A stretch of 12,276 nt of DNA from Cellulomonas sp. (lineage in GTDB: Bacteria; Actinomycetota; Actinomycetes; Actinomycetales; Cellulomonadaceae): the NCBI GenBank assembly GCA_031178805.1, contig JAPSIJ010000041.1, forward strand, positions 1-12,276, written 5' to 3'. The notes under the pieces are model-generated. The model ran no database searches. It worked only from the letters and a program-made list of their open reading frames with translations, and was not told the DNA's origin. Below, piece by piece: positions 12,259 to 12,276 of the stretch; the first letter of the stretch is position 1; every line of letters starts with the position of its first letter. The translations under genes were made by a program, and so were the position numbers.

Positions 12259-12276
12259 GACGTGCGGGGAGCGGGG

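Overview
The window is very G+C-rich, with GTG as the commonest start codon, tightly packed genes and TANNNT boxes placed 6-7 bases before start codons (leaderless transcription). Together with a clear GlnR, this points to the chromosome of a high-GC actinobacterium. A Cellulomonas-like member of the Micrococcales is my best guess, made from general resemblance and not from any search. I see no phage, transposon, CRISPR, tRNA or rRNA; this is a core-genome stretch.

Layout. (1) 1-2113: a DksA/TraR-type zinc-finger protein, cut by the left edge, diverges from a class I aminotransferase, which converges on a macro-domain protein. (2) 2203-3048: a small acidic protein and a GNAT acetyltransferase on the + strand, separated by a palindromic intergenic repeat. 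(3) 5007-3075, minus strand: a leaderless operon of a DUF2516-like membrane protein, a zinc-type asparaginase and D-aminoacyl-tRNA deacylase, each junction a 4-base GTGA stop/start overlap. (4) 8091-5072, minus strand: an operon of a 35-residue membrane protein, a nitrobindin-like protein, a YgfZ-type folate-binding protein and a FUSC-type membrane protein, ending in a strong hairpin just after the last stop. (5) 8907-8140: an unrecognised polytopic membrane protein, divergent from the next block. (6) 9112-12170, plus strand: glnR (nitrogen regulator), nhaA (Na+/H+ antiporter) and an alpha/beta-hydrolase, each probably with its own promoter.

How they fit together. Most genes are housekeeping or stress-related: nitrogen control (GlnR), Asn breakdown, removal of D-amino acids from tRNA, Fe-S/folate support (YgfZ), possible heme/NO handling, ion homeostasis and ADP-ribose metabolism. 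I do not see a convincing undescribed multi-gene system.

The points worth a second look are narrower. An alpha/beta-hydrolase has Gly where the nucleophile should be. A nitrobindin-like protein has Tyr where the heme-ligating His should be. A 35-residue membrane protein heads an operon. Three long intergenic palindromes, unrelated in sequence, share a design in which a core unit is repeated in both orientations. The nhaA stop codon is also the start of the next gene's -10 box.
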